Source: Candidatus Daviesbacteria bacterium
Lineage (GTDB): Bacteria; Patescibacteriota; Microgenomatia; Daviesbacterales; UBA10151
DNA length: 33,416 nucleotides
Assembly: GCA_016184225.1 (NCBI GenBank)
Contig: JACPDA010000004.1
Location: forward strand, 736,316-769,731
Reading direction: 5' to 3'
The notes below the pieces were generated by a model. That model ran no database searches. It was not told the DNA's origin and saw only the letters and a list, made by a program, of their open reading frames with translations. Positions 6,441 to 15,332 of this stretch are shown here, one piece after another; position 1 is the first letter of the stretch, and each line of letters begins with the position of its first letter. A program made the position numbers and the translations under genes.

Positions 6441-8750
6441 TTAGATTTTAAAGAGAGATCTTAAAGGGGGTAGTGTAATGATTAATAGTTGAATTGCCAG
6501 GATAATCACCACTGAAACAAAAAGCTTTTTGTTAGACAAGATAGAGTGATGCCTTCTCATCACAAAAGGCAAAACCATCTGCAAAACTACCATGACGGTA
6601 AAAGTAACAGCCCGGGATATCTGCAGGCCTAAATTAGTATAGAGAAAATAAAAGATTAATAAACAAATTAAGGCAATAATAAACCCTCCGGACAGGATAA
6701 AACGCAGGGAATCTCTGCTTAATAACCCCCGGCGCTTAGCCGGGGAAACCTGCATTAGGTGGGAAGAAGCATTATCAAAACCTAAGGCCAGCGCCGGCGG
6801 ACCATCTGTCACAAAATTAATCCATAAAATCTGAATAGGGAGGAGAGGAGCCGGCAAACCTAAAACTGCACCGCCACCAATAAGGAGCATTTCTGATAAG
6901 TTGCCGGTAAGTAAAAATTTAACTACTTTTATGATATTACTGTAAATCAGCCGGCCTTGTTCAACAGCCGCAACCAGTGTCGCGAAATTATCATCCAGCA
7001 AAATTATATCGGATGCTTCTTTGCTGACATCGGTGCCGATTTTACCCATGGACACCCCGACTTCTGCCTGTTTTAGAGCCAGGGCATCATTAACTCCGTC
7101 TCCGGTTACTGCCACCACTTCTCCTAAACTTTGATAGGCTTTAACAATCCGGAATTTTTCCTCCGGAGTAATCCGGGCAAAGATTTTTACCTGACCGATT
7201 CTTTGTAAAAGCTCTTCGTCGTTTAGATTATTTAATTGACTGCCGGTTAAAATCTCATCGCCTTCCGATAGCAGTCCGATTTTTTCTCCCACGGCTTTGG
7301 CTGTTAACTCATTATCACCTGTTACCATGACCACTTTGATACCGGCTTTTCTGGTTAAATTAAGGGCCTCTTTTACCTCAGGACGAACTTCATCAGCAAT
7401 TCCCATCAGGCCTAAAAATTCTTTATCTTTGGAAAAAGCCAATACCCGCAAACCCTTTTTGGCCATTTTCTGATATTCTACGTCCCATTTTTTTCGCTGG
7501 TCTTCTGATAATTTAGATTCCGGAATTAATACTTCCGGAGCGCCTTTGGTAAACTCGCTTTTTTCGCTGTCTTGCCAGATCACAGTCATTTTTCTTTTTT
7601 CCAGATTAAAGGGAATTTCTTCTATTAATTTGCCCTCTGACTTCATTAAATCAATATCAATACCCTGATCTCTGGCGTAAAGGAGAAGAGCTCCCTCAGT
7701 AGTATCACCCAAAACGTCAAAGCCGCCTCCATCTTCTTTTAAGACTAAGCCGGCGCTGTTACATAAAACTGCGCATTTTAACAGGTCAGCTTTTCGTAAA
7801 TCATGAAGACTGACTTCCTGCACCCGCATCTCATTTTTAGTTAAAGTACCGGTTTTATCCGTACAGATGATGGTGGCAGAGCCCAGTGATTCAACTGCCA
7901 CCATTCTTCTGACCAAAGCTTTTTTGCGGTACATTTTTTGCATACCCAAAGCCAAGACAATGGTGACCACAGCCGGTAAGCCCTCCGGTACCACTGCCAC
8001 CATAAAAGCAATGCTGGAGATGGCTATGGAAGAAAGATCATAGCCTTGCCCCAGGCGCAACAGAAAGATAAATACGGCTGCAACCAGCGCACCCAGCCCC
8101 AGCATCCGGCTTAAATTTGTCAGGGTTTTTTCAAAGGGAGTCGGTTCCGGCTGAACACTTGCTAAACTCTCGGCCAAGGAACCGAACTTAGTCCTGGCTC
8201 CGGTCTGTAAAACCCCAACTTTGGCCCGGCCGGCTGTAACAGTTGTGCCAAAAAATACCAGGTTCTCATCTTTTTTAGTAGTCTTTTTAACCGGTAAAGA
8301 TTCACCGGTTAGAATTGATTCATTAACTTCCAGGGCATAACTTTCCAAAATCTCTCCGTCTGCCGGAATCCTGTCTCCGGACTCTAGAATCGCTAAATCA
8401 CCCGGGACAATCTCGGAGGCCCTAATCTCAATCTGTTTCCCACCCCTTTCCACCCGGCAGTATTCAACTTCCAGTTTTCGCAAAGTTTCCAGTTCTTTTG
8501 AAGCTTTGTATTCCTGCCAGAAACCCAGGAAGGTATTTAAAATCAAGATGGCCGCAATTAAAAAACCATCCAGGCTGTCACCTATGATAAAAGATAAAAT
8601 AATGGCCCCCAAAAGCAAAAAAGAGAGGGGATTTTGCAACTGCTTAATCAAAACCTTTAGGGCAGAAGTTTGCTGTTTTAACGGCAGTTGGTTTAAACCA
8701 TATTTAGCTAAGGCTTCTTTGGCTTGTTGAGTTGTTAATCCGTATTTCAT
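6441..8750 (-). CDS. P-type Ca2+-transporting ATPase (P2A, SERCA/PMR1-like)
   Basis: Membrane pump that exports a divalent cation, probably Ca2+, by ATP hydrolysis. 769 residues. Order: N-terminal cation-ATPase domain (GLTTQQAKEALAKYGLNQLP), TM1-2, actuator with LTGES (about 147-151), TM4 motif VPEGLPA (Glu256, matching the SERCA Ca-site glutamate), phosphorylation site DKTGTLT (Asp298), KGAPE (402-406), MVTGDN (475-480), GDGVND (550-555), TM6 NFVTDGPPA (Asn645 and Asp649, both Ca-ligand positions in SERCA), and a six-helix C-terminal domain. All catalytic residues are intact. It is compact because the nucleotide domain is short. Overlaps the upstream membrane gene by 4 nt. Confidence 0.94.
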   Translation of the reverse strand: MKYGLTTQQAKEALAKYGLNQLPLKQQTSALKVLIKQLQNPLSFLLLGAIILSFIIGDSLDGFLIAAILILNTFLGFWQEYKASKELETLRKLEVEYCRVERGGKQIEIRASEIVPGDLAILESGDRIPADGEILESYALEVNESILTGESLPVKKTTKKDENLVFFGTTVTAGRAKVGVLQTGARTKFGSLAESLASVQPEPTPFEKTLTNLSRMLGLGALVAAVFIFLLRLGQGYDLSSIAISSIAFMVAVVPEGLPAVVTIVLALGMQKMYRKKALVRRMVAVESLGSATIICTDKTGTLTKNEMRVQEVSLHDLRKADLLKCAVLCNSAGLVLKEDGGGFDVLGDTTEGALLLYARDQGIDIDLMKSEGKLIEEIPFNLEKRKMTVIWQDSEKSEFTKGAPEVLIPESKLSEDQRKKWDVEYQKMAKKGLRVLAFSKDKEFLGLMGIADEVRPEVKEALNLTRKAGIKVVMVTGDNELTAKAVGEKIGLLSEGDEILTGSQLNNLNDEELLQRIGQVKIFARITPEEKFRIVKAYQSLGEVVAVTGDGVNDALALKQAEVGVSMGKIGTDVSKEASDIILLDDNFATLVAAVEQGRLIYSNIIKVVKFLLTGNLSEMLLIGGGAVLGLPAPLLPIQILWINFVTDGPPALALGFDNASSHLMQVSPAKRRGLLSRDSLRFILSGGFIIALICLLIFYFLYTNLGLQISRAVTFTVMVVLQMVLPFVMRRHHSILSNKKLFVSVVIILAIQLLIITLPPLRSLFKI

Positions 8751-9301
8751 GAAATTAAGTTAATCGGTAAAACTATCAGCAGGATCCCGGCAGTGTTTAA
8801 TATGTAAGTTAAGAAGGCGATTTCCTGATACCTGAGCTTCGATACGCCCAACATCATCAAACCTAACTCATCCGGAAAAGGGGAAGCCACAATAATAGCT
8901 CCTATAAGCGGCACAATAAAATCCAGATGGAGCAATTGCAAAAGCTTATTAATCTGTAAAAGCCGCAGCGGTCCGGAAACCAAATGCAAATTTGATGATA
9001 ATTCTTTTCTAAAAAAACGGACCATGAATAAATCTGCTGAGGCTGCACCGAGCCCTGCCAGTAAAGCAGTGATAATCGGATTATTATCCTGAGCCAAAAC
9101 TATCAGCATGGCTACCGAAATAGGGGAAGTTAAAAATGAAGTATATAAAACACCGGCCAGGATTTGTGAAAGTATTCTAAAAGGCAAAACCGTATCAATT
9201 AACCCCTGTAAGTATCCGGCTTTAACTAGCCACCAGGCAAGACTTAAGGATAAAATAAAAACACCGGTTCTTAAAATCAGTTTCTTTAGCTTTGGGTCCA
9301 T
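8747..9301 (-). CDS. Integral membrane protein, operon partner of the Ca2+ ATPase
   Basis: 184 residues with about five membrane segments. Glycine- and Pro-containing loops such as PLIGAIIVASPFPDELGLMMLG are reminiscent of DedA/TVP38 (VTT) proteins, but the similarity is too weak for a firm call. The ATPase start overlaps its stop (ATGA), so it is probably co-expressed. An extended -10 (TG C TAAACT, 9308-9316 on the complement) ends 6 nt before the ATG, predicting a nearly leaderless mRNA. Function unknown. Confidence 0.7.
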   Translation of the reverse strand: MDPKLKKLILRTGVFILSLSLAWWLVKAGYLQGLIDTVLPFRILSQILAGVLYTSFLTSPISVAMLIVLAQDNNPIITALLAGLGAASADLFMVRFFRKELSSNLHLVSGPLRLLQINKLLQLLHLDFIVPLIGAIIVASPFPDELGLMMLGVSKLRYQEIAFLTYILNTAGILLIVLPINLIS

Positions 9302-9307
9302 TATTTC

Positions 9308-9355
9308 AGTTTAGCAGAAACATTGACCCCGATCCAATCGAGATCGGGGTTGACA
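9308..9355. promoter_or_regulatory. Divergent promoters sharing a palindrome
   Basis: A perfect inverted repeat, ACCCCGATC (9326-9334), 7 nt, GATCGGGGT (9342-9350), lies between divergent genes. Leftward: TTGGAT (9332-9337) and TAAACT (9308-9313), 18 nt apart, for the 9301 gene. Rightward: TTGACA (9350-9355) with a poorly spaced TATAAA (9376-9381). The palindrome overlaps both -35 boxes, as an operator would. Confidence 0.5.
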
Positions 9356-9402
9356 TATTCAAAAAAATGCTTCAATATAAATTAGAGGGGAGGTGAGTAA
9401 CT

Positions 9403-9759
9403 TTGCAAATTATTATAGCCTTGGTCCTAAACGCACTAGCCCTTATTGTCACAGCCTACATTGTTCCTGGAATCCAGGTAGTTGATTTCACAACAGCTTT
9501 ACTGGCTGCAATAGTCTTGGGAGTGGTTAATACTTTCATAAAACCAATTCTCAGCTTTATAACAGCACCTTTAACAATAGTCACACTGGGTCTTTTTACC
9601 TTTGTGATAAACGCTGTGGTCTTATTTATAGTTTCGGCAGTGGTGCCGGGAGTAACGATTGCCGGCTGGACACCGGCAATACTGGGGGCAATTGTCTTAT
9701 CAATTGTCTCAACAGTCCTAAATTCCATGCTTAAGGATTTGGGTAAGCTGAAGAAATAA
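9403..9759 (+). CDS. YvlD-like membrane protein (phage holin family 4 type)
   Basis: 118 residues with four membrane segments in two similar halves (VTAYIVPGIQVVDFTTALLAAIVLGVVNTFIKPIL and VSAVVPGVTIAGWTPAILGAIVLSIVSTVLNSML). This is the layout of the small membrane family named after phage holins (PF04020) and seen in chromosomal YvlD; most members are not proven holins. The start is TTG at 9403, chosen because a strong Shine-Dalgarno (GGGGAGGTGA) ends about 7 nt upstream, one of few good ones here. Convergent with the recombinase gene, 8 nt apart. Confidence 0.85.
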   Translation: MQIIIALVLNALALIVTAYIVPGIQVVDFTTALLAAIVLGVVNTFIKPILSFITAPLTIVTLGLFTFVINAVVLFIVSAVVPGVTIAGWTPAILGAIVLSIVSTVLNSMLKDLGKLKK

Positions 9760-9767
9760 CAGGAATG

Positions 9768-10685
9768 TTATTTATTACCCGAGTGAAACGCCTTATGCAC
9801 GTCTTTTAGGTGGGCATTGGTGACGTGAGTATAGATTTGGGTGGTGGCAATGTTTGAATGGCCCAGCATCTCCTGAACCGAGCGGATATCAGCACCATTG
9901 ATCAGTAAATCCGTGGCAAAGGAGTGGCGCAAGGTATGAGGAGTAGCTTTAACAGAAAGACCTAAGACTTTGACATATTTTTCTACAATCCGCTCAATCG
10001 ATCGGGGGGTCAACCTCATAGCTTCACCATTATCTGTAGGATCTACCTTCCCCTGAAACCGCACAAAAAGGGGCTTGAAAGTGTCTTTCCGAGCTGTTAA
10101 ATATTTACCCAGCCACTCAGAGGCCGAATCGGAGAGAAACACAATCCGCTCCTTTTGTCCTTTGCCTACAATAGAAAATTCCCGCCGGCTTAAATTAATG
10201 CTATCCCGGTTTAAAGAAGCTGCCTCAGAAACCCGCAGTCCCGTAGAAAAAAGCAGTTCCAAAATAGCCTTATCCCGCATGCCGCCTTTTATAGAAACAT
10301 CAGGAGCTTCCAGTAAGTTCTTTAAGGCCGTTTCATCCAAAACCTTAAGCGGCCTGGCCTCTGCTTCACCCAGCTCCACTTTCTCCGGAGATAAAGTTTC
10401 TATATCCACTCGGGCCAGGTAGCGAAGAAATGCCCTAAGCGCTATCATAAAGTAATTCTGGGTGATCCTTTTCAAAGGCTTGTTATGTTTAGGATCTGTC
10501 CACCTGGATAAATACAACCTGTACTTTCTGACTAAATTTAAATCTATGTCTTTAGGGTTAATATCTTTGGCAAATTCCAGAAATCGTTTTAGGTAGTGGT
10601 CATAATTGCGGATGGTCAGTTGTGAAGCGTTACGTTCCAGTTCCAGGTATTCCAGAAAATCAGTGATAAGAGCAGATAAAGTCAT
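9768..10685 (-). CDS. Tyrosine recombinase, XerC/XerD type
   Basis: 305 residues, the usual Xer size. The N-terminal SAM-like core-binding domain (FLEYLELERNASQLTIRNYDHYLKRFLEFA) is followed by the catalytic domain with TGLRVSE (Arg151), a VGKGQKE hairpin Lys, HTLRHSFAT (His250, Arg253), GH (His276) and the nucleophile in TTQIYTH (Tyr285). This is probably the housekeeping enzyme that resolves chromosome dimers at dif, since the second recombinase at 17794 is more divergent and sits in a candidate mobile element. A heptad-repeat hairpin lies immediately upstream of its start. Confidence 0.92.
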   Translation of the reverse strand: MTLSALITDFLEYLELERNASQLTIRNYDHYLKRFLEFAKDINPKDIDLNLVRKYRLYLSRWTDPKHNKPLKRITQNYFMIALRAFLRYLARVDIETLSPEKVELGEAEARPLKVLDETALKNLLEAPDVSIKGGMRDKAILELLFSTGLRVSEAASLNRDSINLSRREFSIVGKGQKERIVFLSDSASEWLGKYLTARKDTFKPLFVRFQGKVDPTDNGEAMRLTPRSIERIVEKYVKVLGLSVKATPHTLRHSFATDLLINGADIRSVQEMLGHSNIATTQIYTHVTNAHLKDVHKAFHSGNK

Positions 10686-10689
10686 AGTT

Positions 10690-10760
10690 AGAGTCTAGTC
10701 GCTAGAATCTAGAGTCTAGGAATTTTAAGTCTAGACTCTTGACTCTCGACTCTAGCCACT
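10690..10760. repeat. Intergenic heptad-repeat hairpin
   Basis: Left arm AGAGTCT, AGTCGCT, AGAATCT, AGAGTCT (10690-10717), loop near GAATTTTA, right arm AGACTCT, TGACTCT, CGACTCT, AGCCACT (10733-10760). Four 7-nt units per arm. It shares AGTCGCT and NGACTCT units with the gyrA and yebC copies. It fills nearly all the space between the Xer gene and the cohesin-like gene. Confidence 0.85.
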
Positions 10761-11542
10761 TAAAGTAGTGCCAGTCCTAAAATTCCCAAGATGGTTAAAA
10801 CCGATCCAATAATAGCTAGCGTAAGGGTAAGCTCCTTCGTCCCTCCCTCCGGTAAGCTCTTAAGCGGGACATAAGTTGTAGGCGGATTATAGGCAGAAGG
10901 GGTAGACACATAACCTGCTCCTTGCCCTCCGGTATTTGGCATGACCACAAATCCAGATCCGGGAGATGTTCCTGCTTGGGTCGGAGCCGCGCTGGCAACC
11001 GGCTGGGCGCCACAGACCCCGGTCCCTATAACAAAGCTGCCGTTTAATACCGAATCCAGCATATCCACAACTACCCCTCCCACTACCCCAGAAACATTGG
11101 AATCACGGGTTTCATCCTTTTTTTGGGGATTAAAGTCAAAGCTAATTTGGGTTGTCCCCGTAGCAGCACTGTTTGGAACCGTAAAATTTATACCGGCAAA
11201 GACACCTGAACCGGTAAAAGGCGAACCCACGGAAGCGATGGCAGAAATGGCAATCCTGCCGGTAGCGCTGTCTATATTATTTATCGGATAATCGGGAAAA
11301 ATTGTGCCTTTGGTAATGGAATTGGCAGTCAACCTGGAGGAATCATAAATAATAATGGCATCAACTCCCTCGGTGGCAGCTCCGCCTGTTTTAAGTTGGA
11401 TATTTAGGGAAAAACTGCATCCTCTGTTAAAAGTGCCGTTGGCCGGATCCAGCTCCAAGGAAGTGGTCTGGGCCAACACCCCGGCAGGAAAGAAAAGAGC
11501 AAAAAGGCTAAGGATCAAGAGTAGGGCAAGAAACTTTTTCAT
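10760..11542 (-). CDS. Exported cohesin-domain protein with C-terminal membrane anchor
   Basis: 260 residues. Signal peptide at 1-24 (MKKFLALLLILSLFALFFPA, ending VLAQ), then a cohesin-like beta-sandwich at about 28-170: SLELDPANGTFNRGCSFSLNI, VDAIIIYDSSRLTA, IFPDYPINNIDSATGRIAISAI, GSGVFAGINFTVPNSAATG. The rest is a Pro/Ser/Gly-rich linker and a C-terminal hydrophobic helix after LPEGG. That tail loosely recalls a sortase signal but lacks the basic end, so simple membrane anchoring is likelier. Its start overlaps the next cohesin gene by 4 nt. It probably displays a cohesin on the cell surface. Confidence 0.8.
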   Translation of the reverse strand: MKKFLALLLILSLFALFFPAGVLAQTTSLELDPANGTFNRGCSFSLNIQLKTGGAATEGVDAIIIYDSSRLTANSITKGTIFPDYPINNIDSATGRIAISAIASVGSPFTGSGVFAGINFTVPNSAATGTTQISFDFNPQKKDETRDSNVSGVVGGVVVDMLDSVLNGSFVIGTGVCGAQPVASAAPTQAGTSPGSGFVVMPNTGGQGAGYVSTPSAYNPPTTYVPLKSLPEGGTKELTLTLAIIGSVLTILGILGLALL

Positions 11543-12141
11543 TCGATTGTAATTTCCAAATTATCAACTTCTTCTAAAATGTTTTTGGATGTATTTGCCT
11601 CCACTAAATTAGAGGCTGTAGTGGTATCTTTCTCAAAGTTAATTGTCAAAGATGTATTTGCAGTCTGTTTAGCTTTGAAATTCAGAGTGGCAAATTCACC
11701 TTTACCCGCAAAACCGCCGCCTAAGCTGCTGATCCCGGAGATGGAAACTAAACCGCTGCCGGAATCCACAGACATCAGCGGATATTCATCCAGGATGTTA
11801 CCCTTGCTTAACCCTGCTTTGGTAATTTCCAAAATTTCCGGGTCATACCGGACTATCAAATCAACTCCGGAAATGGTCTTCAAACCACTGTCGAGTATGA
11901 CGGAAACAGGTATTAAATCACCGACCTGAAAGCTTTGTTGAGGGGCAGTTAAAGAAATCCTTGCTGTTGACCGCTCCGTAGTCCCAGCAACAGGTGGGGA
12001 AGTGGTGCCGGATTTGGGAAACAGGGTCCATCCGGCATAAATTATCTCTACAACCAGCACCACCCCTAAAACAATAAAAATAATTTTAAGGACTGAAAAC
12101 TTCTTCGGCAGATTATCTGTTGTTACATTAAAATTATCCAT
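11539..12141 (-). CDS. Membrane-anchored cohesin-domain protein
   Basis: 200 residues: a short cytoplasmic start, one membrane helix (about 18-42), a Ser/Thr/Pro linker and a cohesin-like domain (about 60-198). The domain shows ISLTAPQQSFQVGDLIPVSVIL, ISGVDLIVRYDPEILEI, GNILDEYPLMSVDSGSGLVSISG and GKGEFATLNFKAK, the usual order of cohesin strands. It overlaps the downstream cohesin gene by 4 nt and follows the dockerin-ended giant 42 nt away, so receptor and ligand are encoded together. Its upstream region carries TATATTTTGTACTACA (12143-12158), a degenerate relative of the 14-bp repeat at 17232. Confidence 0.82.
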   Translation of the reverse strand: MDNFNVTTDNLPKKFSVLKIIFIVLGVVLVVEIIYAGWTLFPKSGTTSPPVAGTTERSTARISLTAPQQSFQVGDLIPVSVILDSGLKTISGVDLIVRYDPEILEITKAGLSKGNILDEYPLMSVDSGSGLVSISGISSLGGGFAGKGEFATLNFKAKQTANTSLTINFEKDTTTASNLVEANTSKNILEEVDNLEITIE

Positions 12142-12183
12142 ATATATTTTGTACTACAATCAACAACTTTTTGCCACCCTGCA

Positions 12184-15100
12184 TTACGTTCCTGGTGATG
12201 CACTTGGGCTGGGACTGGCAGTTGGACTGGCAGAAGGGGAAGAGGTGGGACGGGGGGAGATCACCTGAGGTAACCCCGGAACTGCTTCCGGATCGCCGCT
12301 GCGGCCATTGGCATCTTTCATAGAAAAGCTCATACAGGCCCAGTCTATAGAATTAACCCGGCTGTCCTGGTTAAAATCCCCAGACCTACCTTTGGCATCA
12401 CCGGAAACAATCCATTGTCGGTTTAGTTCTGCTTTATCCGCACCATTGATTAATCCGTCTCCGCCATCTGCCGGGAAAATATCTCCCACCCACAGAACAA
12501 AATCAGAGAGATTAGTAGTCCCTGGTCCTGCAGTAAAGGTGGTGGTTTTTCTTAAGGCTTTCGGGGCTTTAATTGACAGGTTGTATTGCCTGCCTTCTTC
12601 CAACCTTTGGGTGATACCCTGAACCACACCATCTTTATCAATGCTGACTTTCTCTCTGACCAGCCGGCCGCTCGGGATGGCTTCTGCCAAAGTCAAATTC
12701 ACATTATCTGTCTGGTGCAAAGAAGGCTGCCGGCAGAAAACCCTGGCTCCTAGAGCTAGCTGAGAAAGAGAACTGCAGCTAACATCAACACTTTGCCCGT
12801 CTGCAGTTGTCAGAACAACATTCAGGTTTTGCCCGATGGGAGCGCTTGGCCAATCAACTTGTACATTATTATCACTCCACTGCCTAATTCGCCGGGCAGT
12901 AGTACCGGTGGCAGCTGTTCCTTGAGTCGACCCAAAGTTTCTCCCGCTAATATTCAAAATAGCCATGCTTCCATCTGTTCCTAAGGAACAGTTTCTTTTT
13001 TCAGGGGCATCTCCTAAAAGCCTGATTTGGATGTTGCGCTGCTCTATCTTACCCTTGGAATCTCTAAACTCCACCCAGATAAACTTTGGCCCGGCAGTTT
13101 TATCTTTAAATTCAAAATTGTCAATCCTAGTCGGCTCAGCTGTATAAGGTTGCCATCCTTTGTTTGGATCAGCAACAAAATCAGCCCGTGTTTCGGTAAT
13201 CCTGAAATCCGTTGTCACCACCGGAGCCGGGCTGGGGGAGGGGGAAGGTGAAGGTGAAGGGCTGGGTGGAGCCAGCAGTTCTATTTGGGCACTAACCGTT
13301 TCTTTCTCATCAGTGGTAGTATCCCAAAACTGGACAAAGATAGTTTTTGTACCGGGATCAATATTCCTAAATGTATAGTTACGCAGTGTTCCTGGGCCGG
13401 TGTAATCCTCCCAAACCGCTGAATCCAGATTTAAGCTATTTTCTTCAGCCACCCTAAATCTTATCTTAGAAGTCGGATTCTCTGAAACAATTCTCAAGGC
13501 TTTACTACAATTTGCATTAGATAGCGATGACAATCCAAATTGGTCAATAAAGTAACCGTTGACCTGCATATTGACTGGTTTCTTGTTGCCCCAATTTAAA
13601 TCCGGCTTATCAAAATCAGTAAAGTTAAAAACAGAAGCCAGGCTTTTTGCGCCAGAGCCGGCCGGCTTGTCAATTACCAAGGGAGACCCGCCGTTTGGAC
13701 ACTGGCGCGCTGTTTCCGCTGCATCAACTACAGAGACAATCCCTTGTTGGCAAATAATCTTGGTGTCATTATCCCGATTGTAAAAAGCGTAGCGGAAATT
13801 AGCCAGCTTTGCTTCACTGGCAGTAGAGGTAATTGTTACTTGACCCCCTACAGGAACTATATCAGAGGAAACAACTGTCGAAACGCACAAATCCCGCCTG
13901 ACCGGGGTCGAAGGATTAGATGGCCCGCCAGTCCCTGGACCCGGATTAGGCAGGCTGCCGCCACAAGAGGTTGCACAAACGCCGGTCTTTAATTCATTGC
14001 ACTGCCTGGCCGCTTCCGCACCAAAGCCGTTACACCACTTATTCAATATCTTCTGGTCACTACAGCCACTGTAGTTACTGGTTCCCTTTTTGATGATAGA
14101 GATGACACTTGGAACATTAGTGGGGGAGGTTTTAGTACTCAAACAGGCTGCACAAGTGGGACCTAAATCCGGGGACTGGTCATCAATATTACTACAAGTT
14201 CCGGTATCGCCACCAACACCGCCTCCGGTACCTGTATGCTGCAGTTGAATACAACGGTTGCCTTCGGTAAATTCATAACACCAATTGCTGGTGGAAGCTC
14301 TAACGTTAGAAGGATCAGAAGTGTTTTGTGGACAAACGGCATGGGCAGCAGCAGCATCAGCACCGCCGCAGGCATTATTTGCCCCAAACCTGGCAGTATC
14401 TATTGCCGGCGCGCCTCCTGTACCGGGCGGGATTAATACCCACTTATAAGATGAGTTCGGAACCGGGGCGCATTTTTCGCAAGTCGGTGGTGTGGTGTTT
14501 TGGGAAACCTTACAAACAGTCCCATCACTGCACTTGGAAGAAACGCTTCCGCCAGCCGGCGTCCCTCCGGTTGGCGTACCTCCCGCAGGAGGAGCAACTC
14601 CAACATTGCCGGGTGTTCCCCCGGAAGGAACACAATTATTACTACAGTAATCCTGACCACCAAAGTTACATTCATACTTGGTCCAGTTCGTACCGCCGGA
14701 ACATGAACCGTTAGTTACACCTACAGTACACTCAAAAAATCCTGCCTCTTCACAATAATTGTTGCCACCACCGGATGTTATAGTACCCGGTTGCGGCCCA
14801 CCAGAACTACTGTTTGATATACAATTTCCTTGACCATCACAGATCTTCCCGTCTCCACAAAAAGTGCCTTCACTAAAATTATTTCCCCAGACACCCCTGC
14901 AGGGATTAGAAGTATCACCAGTTGTTGACCTACAATTTCCCTGACCGTCACATATCTGTCCATCTCCACAAAAAGTGCCTGCCCTAGTAGGATTACCTTC
15001 CGTATCCGTACAGGACACAGTTTGGGCAGGTGTACCTCCGCTGGCTATACAATTTCCTAGCCCATCGCACTCCCCTCCATCCCCACAGGGAGTACCTCTG

Positions 15101-15330
15101 GCAATATTATTATAAGGAGAAGGGCCTTCACCAACACAGTCGTTAGGAAAACTGTCACCTCCTGGTGCATTATTGGGTGGTGCATTATTGGTTTGAGCTG
15201 CCCTGGATTTTAATATCTGCTGCTGCTGGACTAGCTTCACAGTCACCGGAATGGCTAAAATCAAAATTCCTATTAATATAATCTTTACTAAAGTACTCAT
15301 CACAAATCCTTTTTCTCCCAGTACTTTCAT
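12184..15330 (-). CDS. Large surface protein with Cys-rich repeats and C-terminal dockerin
   Basis: 1048 residues. N-terminal helix (about 14-33) followed by QQQQILKSRAA, the anchor motif shared with two neighbours. Next come Cys-rich units of the form G(T)xCGDGxxCDGxGNC (at least three), more Cys-rich sequence, beta domains split by a Ser-Pro linker, an IPT-like stretch (ILNISGRNFGSTQG), and near the end a dockerin-like pair: DGGDGLINGADKAEL and DFNQDSRVNSIDWACM, both with the DxNxD-type Ca loop. A Pro/Ser tail follows. ATG 15330 gives a pilin-like KGF start; ATG 15300 (residue 11) has a better Shine-Dalgarno (AAAGGA) and is an alternative. Confidence 0.85.
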   Translation of the reverse strand: MKVLGEKGFVMSTLVKIILIGILILAIPVTVKLVQQQQILKSRAAQTNNAPPNNAPGGDSFPNDCVGEGPSPYNNIARGTPCGDGGECDGLGNCIASGGTPAQTVSCTDTEGNPTRAGTFCGDGQICDGQGNCRSTTGDTSNPCRGVWGNNFSEGTFCGDGKICDGQGNCISNSSSGGPQPGTITSGGGNNYCEEAGFFECTVGVTNGSCSGGTNWTKYECNFGGQDYCSNNCVPSGGTPGNVGVAPPAGGTPTGGTPAGGSVSSKCSDGTVCKVSQNTTPPTCEKCAPVPNSSYKWVLIPPGTGGAPAIDTARFGANNACGGADAAAAHAVCPQNTSDPSNVRASTSNWCYEFTEGNRCIQLQHTGTGGGVGGDTGTCSNIDDQSPDLGPTCAACLSTKTSPTNVPSVISIIKKGTSNYSGCSDQKILNKWCNGFGAEAARQCNELKTGVCATSCGGSLPNPGPGTGGPSNPSTPVRRDLCVSTVVSSDIVPVGGQVTITSTASEAKLANFRYAFYNRDNDTKIICQQGIVSVVDAAETARQCPNGGSPLVIDKPAGSGAKSLASVFNFTDFDKPDLNWGNKKPVNMQVNGYFIDQFGLSSLSNANCSKALRIVSENPTSKIRFRVAEENSLNLDSAVWEDYTGPGTLRNYTFRNIDPGTKTIFVQFWDTTTDEKETVSAQIELLAPPSPSPSPSPSPSPAPVVTTDFRITETRADFVADPNKGWQPYTAEPTRIDNFEFKDKTAGPKFIWVEFRDSKGKIEQRNIQIRLLGDAPEKRNCSLGTDGSMAILNISGRNFGSTQGTAATGTTARRIRQWSDNNVQVDWPSAPIGQNLNVVLTTADGQSVDVSCSSLSQLALGARVFCRQPSLHQTDNVNLTLAEAIPSGRLVREKVSIDKDGVVQGITQRLEEGRQYNLSIKAPKALRKTTTFTAGPGTTNLSDFVLWVGDIFPADGGDGLINGADKAELNRQWIVSGDAKGRSGDFNQDSRVNSIDWACMSFSMKDANGRSGDPEAVPGLPQVISPRPTSSPSASPTASPSPSASPGT

Positions 15331-15332
15331 TA

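Noticed and set aside
12308-14714. Several + strand ORFs across the dockerin protein gene
   Set aside because: Shadows of a GC-rich, repeat-rich gene on the other strand; composition and lack of starts do not support them.
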